This document shows positions 42,244 through 50,675 of a DNA stretch of 57,317 nucleotides, in pieces. The notes beneath the pieces are model-generated. The model saw nothing but the letters and a program-made list of their open reading frames with translations, was not told the DNA's origin and did no database searches. Position 1 is the first letter of the stretch. Each line of letters begins with the position of its first letter. The stretch is from Arcobacteraceae bacterium (GTDB taxonomy: Bacteria; Campylobacterota; Campylobacteria; Campylobacterales; Arcobacteraceae): NCBI GenBank assembly GCA_021107755.1, contig JAIOSF010000020.1:1-57317 (forward strand), given 5' to 3'. Made by a program: the position numbers and the translations under genes.

Positions 42244-43137
42244 ATGGCAAAAAGTTTATATGAAACATTAGAGATTAGTGAAAATGCAACAGCAGCAGAG
42301 ATAAAAAAAGCTTATAGAGCATTAGCTAAAAAATATCATCCTGATATGAATAAAGACCCAAAAGCAGAAGAGAAATTTAAAGAGATAAATGCAGCGTACG
42401 AAGTATTAGGTGATGAGCAAAAAAAATCACAATATGATATGCATGGTGATGATATGTTTGGTGGTCAAAACTTCCACGACTTTGCAAGAGGGCAGGGTGC
42501 AGGAGTTGATATCAATGATATCTTACGACAGATGTTTGGACAAGGTGGCGGAGGTTTTAGCCAAGGTGGTTTTTCTAATGGTGGAGGCTTTGGCGGAGGC
42601 TCTTTTGGACGAAGTGGCTTTGGTGAACCTGATTTAGATGTAAGTGCAAATTTAACAATAGACTTTAATACAGCTATTTTAGGGGGAGTAAAAAATGTCT
42701 CAATTAATGGAGAGTCATTTGATATTAAAATCCCTGAAGGTATCAGTGAAGGGCAAAAAATACGAGCCAAAGGGAAAGGTCGTCAAGCTCATGGATATCC
42801 TCGAGGTGATTTAATAATCTCTTTAAATATTCGTCCAAGTGATGAGTATGAAAGAGATGAAGATGATCTTGTAAAATCATTTGATATCCCTTTAAAAACA
42901 GCACTATTTGGTGGAAAAGTTGTAATACCAACACTTACTAAAGATATTACTTTAAAAGTTCCACAAAATACAAAACAAAATCAAAAGTTTAGAGTAAAAG
43001 ATTTAGGTGTATATAATAGAAAAACAAAAGAGAAAGGTAGTCTTTATCTTAAAGCAAATATTATTTTACCAAAATTAGAGTCTTTAGATGATGAGTTAGT
43101 AAAACTACTAGAAGAAAAATTACCAGAAGGATTATAA
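42244..43137 (+). CDS. cbpA: DnaJ-class co-chaperone CbpA
   Basis: A 297-aa Hsp40 protein. The J domain (residues 3-70) has the H-P-D motif in K-Y-H-P-D-M-N-K-D that stimulates DnaK. A Gly/Phe-rich linker (about 90-130) leads to two C-terminal substrate-binding domains. The zinc-finger Cys repeats of DnaJ are absent, so CbpA is the right group. hspR follows after one base. The two form the heat-shock unit also seen in Campylobacter and Helicobacter, where HspR represses chaperone genes. Confidence 0.94.
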   Translation: MAKSLYETLEISENATAAEIKKAYRALAKKYHPDMNKDPKAEEKFKEINAAYEVLGDEQKKSQYDMHGDDMFGGQNFHDFARGQGAGVDINDILRQMFGQGGGGFSQGGFSNGGGFGGGSFGRSGFGEPDLDVSANLTIDFNTAILGGVKNVSINGESFDIKIPEGISEGQKIRAKGKGRQAHGYPRGDLIISLNIRPSDEYERDEDDLVKSFDIPLKTALFGGKVVIPTLTKDITLKVPQNTKQNQKFRVKDLGVYNRKTKEKGSLYLKANIILPKLESLDDELVKLLEEKLPEGL

Positions 43138-43138
43138 G

Positions 43139-43504
43139 ATGTCTTTTGGAAAATCATATTGTGAACCAGTTTATCTTATAAGTGAAGTTGCAACAATACT
43201 GAATATTCACCCACAAACTTTAAGACAATATGAGAGAGAAGGTCTAGTAACTCCTAGTCGTACTAGTGGTAAAATTAGACTTTATTCTCAAGAAGATATT
43301 GATTATATAAAAAGTATATTGGTTTTAACTAGAGAAGATGGTATAAATATTGCAGGGGTGAGTAAAATATTGCACTTAGAAGAAAAAATTAGGAAACTAG
43401 AGATTTCAATTTGTGAATTACAAGCAAAAGGATTAAGTGAAGCTACAAGTAAAGCACTTGTAGTGAAAAAAAGTCAATATGATATCATAGTTTTTGAGGA
43501 ATAA
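43139..43504 (+). CDS. hspR: MerR-family heat shock repressor HspR
   Basis: A 121-aa repressor with an N-terminal MerR winged helix: Y-L-I-S-E-V-A, H-P-Q-T-L-R-Q-Y-E-R-E-G-L near residues 25-37 and R-L-Y-S-Q-E-D-I near residue 48. A helical region (about 78-100) follows for dimerisation. In relatives it represses its own operon and other chaperones with DnaK as co-repressor. It lies one base after cbpA. The converging ftsZ gene ends 20 bases beyond. Confidence 0.92.
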   Translation: MSFGKSYCEPVYLISEVATILNIHPQTLRQYEREGLVTPSRTSGKIRLYSQEDIDYIKSILVLTREDGINIAGVSKILHLEEKIRKLEISICELQAKGLSEATSKALVVKKSQYDIIVFEE

Positions 43505-43515
43505 TGGATTGAGCT

Positions 43516-43546
43516 AAAAAAAGCCTAGCTTGATTTTGCTAAGCTA
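43516..43546 (-). terminator. ftsZ terminator, stem inside the last codons
   Basis: On the minus strand TAGCTT pairs with AAGCTA around a 9-base loop, then GGC and seven T residues follow. The stem lies within the final ftsZ codons and covers its stop codon. Confidence 0.65.
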
Positions 43547-44685
43547 TATTTAATTGAGTAACCTCTCATTAGTGGAGGTAAATCATATTGACTTTCAATA
43601 TCTTGAGCTGAAAGTCTAGTATTTATATTTGTACTACTTTTATGTGTTTGTTTTGTAGTCTCTTCCTCTTGTGGCTCTTCAGGAGAGCTAAAACCTGTTG
43701 CAACTATAGTTATCTTTATCTCATCAACAGCTAAATTATCATCAGTAGTTGTTCCAAAAATAATATCTGGAGTTCCTATTAGCGTTTCATGTATATGTTC
43801 CATAACATCACCGATAGCAAACATAGAAACATTTGGGTTTACTGTCCAATGTATCATAATCCCTTTTGCACCGCTTAGTGAAATCTCATCTAAAAGTGGT
43901 GATTTGACAGCTTGTTCAAGAGCTTGATTTGCTGCATCATCACCCTTAGCTTTTCCAATTCCCATGAGTGCAATACCTTTATGTTGCATGATAGTTCTTA
44001 CATCAGCAAAATCCACATTGATATCATCACTTCCTGGTTTTAAGATAACCTCACTCATCCCATTTACAGCTTGGTATAGAACATCATCGACAACTTTAAA
44101 AGCATCTTTCATACCAATATTTGCTTCAACAATATGTCTTAAACGATCATTTGGTATGATGATTATTGAATCACTAACTTTTTTTAACTCTTCAAGACCA
44201 AGGTTTGCTAATCCTGTTCTTTTTTTACCTTCCCATTTAAAAGGTTTTGTTACTACAGAAACAGTTAATGCACCTACTTCTTTAGCAGCTTTAGCTACAA
44301 CAGCAGCTGCACCAGTTCCAGTTCCACCACCAAGACCAGCAGCTATAAACACAATATCAGAACCATCTAAAGATTCTTTTATCTCTTGATAGTTTTCTAG
44401 TGCTGAATCTCGCCCAATATCAGGACGCATACCAGCACCTAGTCCGCGAGTTAATTCAATACCTAGTTGTATTTTTTTAGGAGCTTTTGATAAATTTAAA
44501 ACTTGTAAGTCTGTATTTGCAACAATTAAGTCAATCTTATGAGTTCCCTCATTTATCATGTGGTTGATCATATTACAACCACCACCACCTACACCAACTA
44601 CTGCAATTTTAGCAGCATTTTGTTCTAGGACTTTTGATGGTTTTTGAACTCTTATATTACTATGATCAAAAAGATTTTCGTTCAT
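43525..44685 (-). CDS. ftsZ: Cell division GTPase FtsZ
   Basis: The tubulin-like GTPase that forms the division ring. Residues G-G-G-G-C-N-M-I-N (near 35) and the tubulin signature G-L-G-G-G-T-G-T-G-A (near 120) bind GTP. The C-terminal tail includes a conserved-peptide-like L-P-P-L-M-R segment. I place the start at ATG 44685 because GAGGTG lies seven bases before it, its ATG overlaps the ftsA stop as TAATG, and the upstream GTG (44694) has no better ribosome site. This gives 386 aa. It is the last gene of ppiD-ftsA-ftsZ. Confidence 0.95.
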   Translation of the reverse strand: MNENLFDHSNIRVQKPSKVLEQNAAKIAVVGVGGGGCNMINHMINEGTHKIDLIVANTDLQVLNLSKAPKKIQLGIELTRGLGAGMRPDIGRDSALENYQEIKESLDGSDIVFIAAGLGGGTGTGAAAVVAKAAKEVGALTVSVVTKPFKWEGKKRTGLANLGLEELKKVSDSIIIIPNDRLRHIVEANIGMKDAFKVVDDVLYQAVNGMSEVILKPGSDDINVDFADVRTIMQHKGIALMGIGKAKGDDAANQALEQAVKSPLLDEISLSGAKGIMIHWTVNPNVSMFAIGDVMEHIHETLIGTPDIIFGTTTDDNLAVDEIKITIVATGFSSPEEPQEEETTKQTHKSSTNINTRLSAQDIESQYDLPPLMRGYSIKYSLAKSS

Positions 44686-46058
44686 TAAATCCACCTCGCC
44701 ATCTTATCTAATGCTGAACTAAAGAGTGATTTCTTACCCTCTTTAGGTTTGCTTTTTTTAATATCTTGAATATTATTTAGTGACTCACTTGAATCATGTT
44801 TGTTGTTTTTAATCTCTTTTATATCAGACATAGCATGATCATCAGTTTGTTTTCTAGTGTTCATTTGAAGAAGATTTGTATTACTATCTAACTCAAAAAC
44901 ATTATCACAATCTAACTCGTATAATAACAATCCAACAATAGTTGACATTGTAGGGATATTAAAATTTATATAACCATTTTGTATGTTTTTTGGGTTAGAG
45001 ATTCGTACTGGTATATCTTTAAATATTTCAGTTGCTAACTCTTTAATACCAGGTATATAAGTCATTCCACCTGTAAGAACAATACCTCCATCAATACTCT
45101 CAATTGCTGCACTATCTACAAGTCTATCATAGATTATAGAGAGTGTTTCTTCAATTCTTGCATGGATAATAGGTTGAATTTGCTCTAGTGAAATCTCTTT
45201 TGATTCAGACTCATTTCCTAGCAGTGGAAGCTTTACTTTTTTTATACTATTTTCATTTTCGTTTGCATCGTAAGGTAAAAGTGTCGCGTATTGTTTTTTT
45301 ATCATATTTGCAGCACTATATGGTGTATGAAAAGTTGAAACAATATCGTGTGTAATATTTTCACTTCCTATTGGTAAAAAGTCATTATAGAGTATAGTTG
45401 AACCTTTTTGTACAACAAATTGACTAGTTGTACCTCCTAGGTTAATAACAGCAGCTCCTAATTTCTTTTGATCATCATTAAGTGTAGATATTGCATTTGC
45501 ATATCCTGATAATACAAATTTGTCAACTTCTAAGTTTACTTGCTTGAGTGCATTTCTAACATTTGTAAGGGATGTTTTTTTTGCTGTTATTATATTGACT
45601 GATACTTCAATTCTTGAACCGTTCATATTTAAAGGGTTTGTAATAGTTGTACCATCATCAACTCTAAAAAATATAGGTAATACATGAATCACTTCATAAT
45701 CAGAAATAACTTGTGCATTGTAAAGTGCCATTTTTAAAACTTGTTTGATATCATTGTGTGTGATTTGTCCACTTGGGATATTTACTACACCATTACTCAT
45801 CAATGTTTTTGTATTTGCACCACTTATAGAAACCACAGCTTTTGATGTTTGTGTTCCTGAACTATTTGTTGCCGTTGCTACTGCATCATTGATACATTGA
45901 CTTGCTTTATCAATATCAACAATATTTCCTTTTTTTATACCTTCACTTTTAGTTTGTCCAACACCTAAAATATTTATTTTATTACTATAGTCGTTTGAAG
46001 CAACTATAGCAATTATATTTGTTGTACCAATATCAATAGCTAAGATAGAATTGTTCAA
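44685..46058 (-). CDS. ftsA: Cell division protein FtsA
   Basis: A 457-aa actin-like ATPase that anchors FtsZ to the membrane. The phosphate-1 motif D-I-G-T-T-N is at residues 5-10 and G-G-T-T-S near residue 210. The adenosine motif G-G-M-T-Y near residue 335 and the closing basic, aromatic amphipathic helix (K-M-A-R-W-I) give membrane binding. About 70 extra polar residues lie before that helix. ftsZ overlaps its stop by one base. Confidence 0.94.
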   Translation of the reverse strand: MNNSILAIDIGTTNIIAIVASNDYSNKINILGVGQTKSEGIKKGNIVDIDKASQCINDAVATATNSSGTQTSKAVVSISGANTKTLMSNGVVNIPSGQITHNDIKQVLKMALYNAQVISDYEVIHVLPIFFRVDDGTTITNPLNMNGSRIEVSVNIITAKKTSLTNVRNALKQVNLEVDKFVLSGYANAISTLNDDQKKLGAAVINLGGTTSQFVVQKGSTILYNDFLPIGSENITHDIVSTFHTPYSAANMIKKQYATLLPYDANENENSIKKVKLPLLGNESESKEISLEQIQPIIHARIEETLSIIYDRLVDSAAIESIDGGIVLTGGMTYIPGIKELATEIFKDIPVRISNPKNIQNGYINFNIPTMSTIVGLLLYELDCDNVFELDSNTNLLQMNTRKQTDDHAMSDIKEIKNNKHDSSESLNNIQDIKKSKPKEGKKSLFSSALDKMARWI

Positions 46059-46061
46059 ATA

Positions 46062-47405
46062 TTACTCGCTTAAGTATGATTTTACATCATATTTGTTTTG
46101 TAGTTTTTCTAAAAACAAACTTGTGATAGCGTTTGTTTTTGCACCTTCAATTGAAGACTTAACCATCTCTATATTTTTTTCATCAAAAGTTGGCATAGTT
46201 GTATCTTCAATTTTAAACAGTACAGCTTTTGTTCCTAAGTTCATATAATTCTCTTTTTTAGATGATTTAAAAATATTTTGTAATACTTGTGCTGTTTCTT
46301 CATTACTTAATCCATTTATCTCAACATTAGATGCTCTTGTAATATACCCTATATCTGTACCATTAAAGTTTTTAAGCTCTTTTTGTGCTAACTCTTCAAG
46401 TTGTTTGTTTTTTTGTTCCATGATATAGTTTTTATTAATTTGAGATTTAACATCTTCAAACGGTAAAATTTGTGGCTGTATTTTTTTATTTAATCGTACC
46501 ACATAGTAGTTGTTATCTTTTAATATTGGTTTTAAAACTTCATTATTGGCAGCTTTAAAAATTTCTTCTAACTCTTTTTGTGGTAAAAAGTCAGAACCAT
46601 CATAAATTGTGGTTGTGTTTTGAAATTGTGTTTTTTCTTTTTTTAGGTTAAGGTATTCTCTTAAAGCAGTTTTTTTCATCTGTTTAATATCTTTTCCTTC
46701 AATATTTTCTATTTTAGAGTAACTAATATCATACCCTTGTAAAGATTTATAGTTTTCTTTGTTCTCTTCCCAATATTTTTTAAGTTGATCTAATGTTGGT
46801 GTGATTTTTATTAAATTATCATTTATAACTTTTACACTCACTTTATCTTGACTAAAAAGTAAACTACCAATATTGGTTATCTCATTTTTTTCAAGAGGAA
46901 GATTATATATTTTTTGTACTTTTGCTACAAGGAGGTCTTTTTTTAATTGTTCTTCAAATTCACTTACTGTTCTTCTATTTTGTTTTAAAACACTTACATA
47001 GGTATTTTTATCAAATTTTCCATCTTTTAAAAATGATGGTATCTTTACTAACTCTTTTGCAACTTCTAAATCAGTAGTGATAAGTCCTAAATCATCTGCA
47101 TAATTTAAAAATAAATATTTTTGAATCACTCTTTGTAGTGCCATCTCTTCAAGTTTAAATTGTTTTGCTAACTCTTGATTGAAATTTTTACCAAGCATAT
47201 TTTGATATTGTGAATAAAGATTGCTATACTCACTTTGTAAATCTGCTAATGGAACCTCTTTATCTCCAACAACTGCAACAGCACTATCTGACTTACCATA
47301 ATTGTAACTACCCCAACCAACAAAACCAGCACCTACAAATGCTATTGTACTAACCCAGATTGTTACTATCAGCCATTTTTTGTGTCTTTGCATCCATGTT
47401 ATCAT
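46062..47405 (-). CDS. ppiD: SurA/PpiD-like periplasmic chaperone
   Basis: A 447-aa protein anchored by one N-terminal helix (about residues 11-32) with the rest in the periplasm. A SurA_N-type helical region (about 45-180) is followed by a parvulin-like region that appears degenerate. Such proteins help fold outer-membrane and secreted proteins. It lies 3 bases upstream of ftsA, so it shares the cell-division transcript. SurA is an alternative name, but the membrane anchor favours PpiD. Confidence 0.85.
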   Translation of the reverse strand: MITWMQRHKKWLIVTIWVSTIAFVGAGFVGWGSYNYGKSDSAVAVVGDKEVPLADLQSEYSNLYSQYQNMLGKNFNQELAKQFKLEEMALQRVIQKYLFLNYADDLGLITTDLEVAKELVKIPSFLKDGKFDKNTYVSVLKQNRRTVSEFEEQLKKDLLVAKVQKIYNLPLEKNEITNIGSLLFSQDKVSVKVINDNLIKITPTLDQLKKYWEENKENYKSLQGYDISYSKIENIEGKDIKQMKKTALREYLNLKKEKTQFQNTTTIYDGSDFLPQKELEEIFKAANNEVLKPILKDNNYYVVRLNKKIQPQILPFEDVKSQINKNYIMEQKNKQLEELAQKELKNFNGTDIGYITRASNVEINGLSNEETAQVLQNIFKSSKKENYMNLGTKAVLFKIEDTTMPTFDEKNIEMVKSSIEGAKTNAITSLFLEKLQNKYDVKSYLSE

Positions 47406-47428
47406 ATTATTATTTTCCTAGTATTTAT

Positions 47429-48334
47429 TTAAATTCTTTCAATTATACAATTTTCTTGATTATTAATTTCTGAATCATCATAAGGATCCATGTGAATATT
47501 TATAACCCAATTTTTTGTGCTATCAAGTGTTGTTATTTTCTCTTCAATTCTGTCACTTGCTTTATGAGCTTCCATAAGACTTATAAGACAATCAAACACT
47601 AAATGTACTTCTACAAAGTTATCATTTCCTGCTGTTCTTGTTTTTAAAAAGTGGTGATCATTAACAACTTTTTCATTATGAATAATATCAATTATTTTTT
47701 CTGAAATTTCATCTTCCAAAGCTCTATCAAGAAGTACTAAAATACCCTCTTCAATAAGTTCATAAGCACTATAAATAATATATATAGAAATAGCTGCACC
47801 AACAAGTATATCAACAATTTCATAACCTGTAAGGTATACAGCCACTATTGAAAATAGTACAGCTCCATTTACCCATACATCTGTTTTATAATGTAATGCA
47901 TCCGCTTTTATAACCATATTGTTTGTTTTTTTAGCAACAGCATTGAGATATGCTACAAGCCCTATAGTTATAAAAAGTGATATAATCATCACAATAAGAG
48001 AAATATCTAAATAAGAAGATGTTTCACCTGAGAAGTATTTTTTAACTGCTGTATATAAAAGAAAAAGTCCAGACATAGAGATAATTACACCCTCTATTAC
48101 ACTTGCAAGTGCCTCTATTTTTCCTCTACCATAGTTAAATTCATCATCAGCAGGCTTTTCAGAATTTGTAATAGCAAAATAGTTGAATAGTGATACAAAC
48201 ATATCTAGTATACTATCAACCGCACTTGCTAACACAGCAACAGAACCACTTAAGAGTCCAACTGCAAATTTCATCAATGTGAGAAATGCAGCTACACTAC
48301 TAGATACTATTGTTGCTTTTTTTTGTAAAGTCAT
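47429..48334 (-). CDS. Cation diffusion facilitator (FieF-like)
   Basis: A 301-aa divalent metal-proton antiporter with six helices. Metal-site residues appear as D-S-I-L-D near residue 41 and H-Y-K-T-D near residue 148, as in FieF/YiiP. A C-terminal cytoplasmic ferredoxin-like domain has the late H-x-H-L-V-F-D pattern. It probably exports Zn2+, Fe2+ or Mn2+. It lies 3 bases after the DEAD-box helicase gene at 48338 on the same strand. Confidence 0.9.
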   Translation of the reverse strand: MTLQKKATIVSSSVAAFLTLMKFAVGLLSGSVAVLASAVDSILDMFVSLFNYFAITNSEKPADDEFNYGRGKIEALASVIEGVIISMSGLFLLYTAVKKYFSGETSSYLDISLIVMIISLFITIGLVAYLNAVAKKTNNMVIKADALHYKTDVWVNGAVLFSIVAVYLTGYEIVDILVGAAISIYIIYSAYELIEEGILVLLDRALEDEISEKIIDIIHNEKVVNDHHFLKTRTAGNDNFVEVHLVFDCLISLMEAHKASDRIEEKITTLDSTKNWVINIHMDPYDDSEINNQENCIIERI

Positions 48335-48337
48335 AGA

Positions 48338-49831
48338 CTATCTTCTACCTCTTGAGTCTCTATCTCCACCACTTCTACTTCTATCTCCACTACTTCGGTT
48401 TCTGTCTCTATTTCCACCACTTCTATTTCTATCACGGTTTCCACCACTTCGGTTTCTACTTCGGTTCCCACCTCGTCCACCTCTTGAATCTCTACCACCA
48501 CTTTTTAAAGCTCGTTCAAGTAAAAATTCAATATCTTTTTGAGATTTACCAATAGTATCTTTACCTTTTATTTGTGTTTGATTCATAAGAATTGTAGCTA
48601 GTTTGTATGTGATACTTGATAGATCATATTGCTCTTTTAATTGCTCTACTAGTTCATAAACTGTTTCATCAATCTCTTGCGTTGAAATTTTATCTTTTAA
48701 TGTTGCTATTGCTTTATCTTTTACAGAAGCTTTGTTTGGGATAATTTTACTTTCAATATTTGAACCAACATCTTTTTGTATTTTTTGTAAGCTTCTAAAC
48801 TCTGCCGGAGTTACAATAGAAACTGCACTTCCTACATTACCACCACGACCAGTTCGTCCAATTCTATGAACATAACTTTCACTATCAAATGGAAGTTGGT
48901 AGTTAAATACATGAGATACACCTTTTACATCAAGTCCACGAGCAGCTACATCTGTTGCAACTAATACTTCTAGTGTATCACTTTTAAATGCACGAATAAC
49001 TTCTTCTCTTTGTCTTTGTTCCATATCTCCATGAAGACCTTTTGCACTGTATCCTTGCGCTACTAGGAAAGTTGAAAGTCTATCAACATCTCTTTTCATT
49101 TTACAAAATACAATCGCTTTTTCAGGGTTTTTAAAATCAAAAAGTCTGATTAAAGCATCATCTCTTTCATACTCTTCAACCACATAAAATGATTGTGCAA
49201 TTTTTGTATTTGTCATCTCTTGTTTTGTTACAGTGATAAATGATGGTTCATTTAAAATTTTCTCAGCAAGTTTTTTAATAGGTGCTGGCATGGTTGCCGA
49301 GAACATTAAAGTTTGTTTTCTGTTTTTTAGATAATTAAAAATCTCTTTAATATCATCTAAAAATCCCATATCCATCATCTCATCTGCTTCATCAAGAACT
49401 ACATATTTTGGATCAATGCTAATTTGTTTTTTAGAAAGTAAATCTAAAAATCTTCCTGGAGTTGCAACGATAATTGAAGCACTCTCTACATGTTTTATTT
49501 GTCTAGCATATGCTGTTCCACCATATACTGTTGCAGTTTTTATATTTAAAAACTTTCCAAATTTAAATAGTTCATCACTTACTTGAATAGCAAGTTCTCT
49601 TGTTGGTACGATAACAACCATCTCAACTTTTCCAGTACACTCCATCATGTTTAGAAGTGGAAGACCAAATGCTGCTGTTTTACCTGTACCTGTTTGTGCT
49701 TGGGCTACTATGTCTTTTCCCATAAGTACTTGAGGGATTGCCTCTTCTTGAACTGGACTTGGTTGGATAAATCCAGCTGTTTCTATAGCTTTGTTAAGCT
49801 CTTGTTTTAGATTAAAATCTGTAAATTTCAT
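48338..49831 (-). CDS. DEAD-box RNA helicase with Arg/Gly/Asn-rich tail
   Basis: A 497-aa DEAD-box helicase of the CsdA/DeaD kind. Motifs: A-Q-T-G-T-G-K-T near residue 45, P-T-R-E-L-A, D-E-A-D-E-M-M-D near residue 150, F-S-A-T-M-P, and H-R-I-G-R-T-G-R-G-G near residue 320. The final 50 residues consist of Arg, Gly, Asn, Ser and Asp repeats (N-R-S-G-G-N-R-D-R), a flexible RNA-binding and possibly condensate-forming tail. It probably supports ribosome assembly or mRNA decay, especially in the cold. Confidence 0.93.
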   Translation of the reverse strand: MKFTDFNLKQELNKAIETAGFIQPSPVQEEAIPQVLMGKDIVAQAQTGTGKTAAFGLPLLNMMECTGKVEMVVIVPTRELAIQVSDELFKFGKFLNIKTATVYGGTAYARQIKHVESASIIVATPGRFLDLLSKKQISIDPKYVVLDEADEMMDMGFLDDIKEIFNYLKNRKQTLMFSATMPAPIKKLAEKILNEPSFITVTKQEMTNTKIAQSFYVVEEYERDDALIRLFDFKNPEKAIVFCKMKRDVDRLSTFLVAQGYSAKGLHGDMEQRQREEVIRAFKSDTLEVLVATDVAARGLDVKGVSHVFNYQLPFDSESYVHRIGRTGRGGNVGSAVSIVTPAEFRSLQKIQKDVGSNIESKIIPNKASVKDKAIATLKDKISTQEIDETVYELVEQLKEQYDLSSITYKLATILMNQTQIKGKDTIGKSQKDIEFLLERALKSGGRDSRGGRGGNRSRNRSGGNRDRNRSGGNRDRNRSSGDRSRSGGDRDSRGRR

Positions 49832-49973
49832 ATTTTCTTAATTACCTTTGTGTATAAATACGGTATCTTTAAAAATAGAAACTTAACTTATTTAAGTTTG
49901 CCTGCAAAGATTCCCTATATTTATGCGATTATATCCAAAGACACCTTAAAATCTAGTTTAACTAAAATTAAGC

Positions 49974-49988
49974 TATAATAATCTTATG
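49974..49988 (+). promoter_or_regulatory. TATAAT 6 nt before the recO ATG (possible leaderless start)
   Basis: GCTATAAT places a consensus -10 box at 49974-49979, six bases before the ATG at 49986. No Shine-Dalgarno occurs in the upstream 25 bases. The protein start agrees with RecO relatives, so a later start is unlikely. Confidence 0.5.
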
Positions 49989-50603
49989 CAGGGATATATA
50001 ATTAATATAAATAGTGTTAAAGATGAAGACTTAATAGTTACCATACTTACAGAAAGTAATCTTTATACAACATACCGTTTTTATGGAGCTAGACACTCTA
50101 TTATTCATGTTGGATTTAAAATAGATTTTGAATTAGAAACTAATCTAAAAAGTAGTATCCCAAGATTAAAAGATGTGATTCAAATAGGATATCCATGGAT
50201 ACAAGATGCTCAAAAATTATATAGTTGGCAAAGGTTTATAAAACTTTTTTATCCGCATCTAAAAGATGTAGAAGAGATTGAAGAGTTTTATTTTAATCTC
50301 CTTGATACACTAGCACACAAGATGGTAAAGCAAAATCCTAAAAGAGCAATAATTGAGAACTATGTACAGTTATGTGAACATGAAGGACGATTACATACTG
50401 AATATGAATGTTTATTATGTGAAGAGATTATTGAAAATGATATATCATTAGTAAGAAGTTTTTTACCAACTCATGCTAAATGCAGTTACAGTAAAAGATT
50501 TTCCATCAATAAGATAAAAGAGCTGTTTGAAGAAAAAAGTTCATTACAGTTAAGTGATGAAGAGGTAGAGTATTTATGGGATATTTTACTGCAAGGTTTA
50601 TAA
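49986..50603 (+). CDS. recO: Recombination mediator RecO (Campylobacterota type)
   Basis: A 205-aa RecO of the short Helicobacter/Campylobacter form, which with RecR loads RecA on gapped DNA. The N-terminal OB-fold contains E-D-L-I-V-T-I-L-T and Y-R-F-Y-G-A-R-H, and a helical C-terminal domain carries C-x2-C and a later Cys (C-L-L-C-E, then T-H-A-K-C). There is no ribosome-binding site; a TATAAT six bases before the ATG suggests a leaderless mRNA. Confidence 0.85.
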   Translation: MQGYIININSVKDEDLIVTILTESNLYTTYRFYGARHSIIHVGFKIDFELETNLKSSIPRLKDVIQIGYPWIQDAQKLYSWQRFIKLFYPHLKDVEEIEEFYFNLLDTLAHKMVKQNPKRAIIENYVQLCEHEGRLHTEYECLLCEEIIENDISLVRSFLPTHAKCSYSKRFSINKIKELFEEKSSLQLSDEEVEYLWDILLQGL

Positions 50604-50675
50604 AACATATCCAAATAATAACTATTTTTATGATATTGTAGTTATAATCAATGAATAAAATATAAGGGTTTAGTA

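Noticed and set aside
42465-42770. Long minus-strand frame opposite cbpA
   Set aside because: It is rich in Pro and Leu because it mirrors the Gly/Phe linker codons of cbpA. It has no ribosome site and is a shadow.
48183-48555. Plus-strand frames opposite the DEAD-box tail and CDF start
   Set aside because: Pro/Leu/Phe- or His/Tyr-rich translations arise from the Arg/Gly repeat codons on the other strand; no start context.
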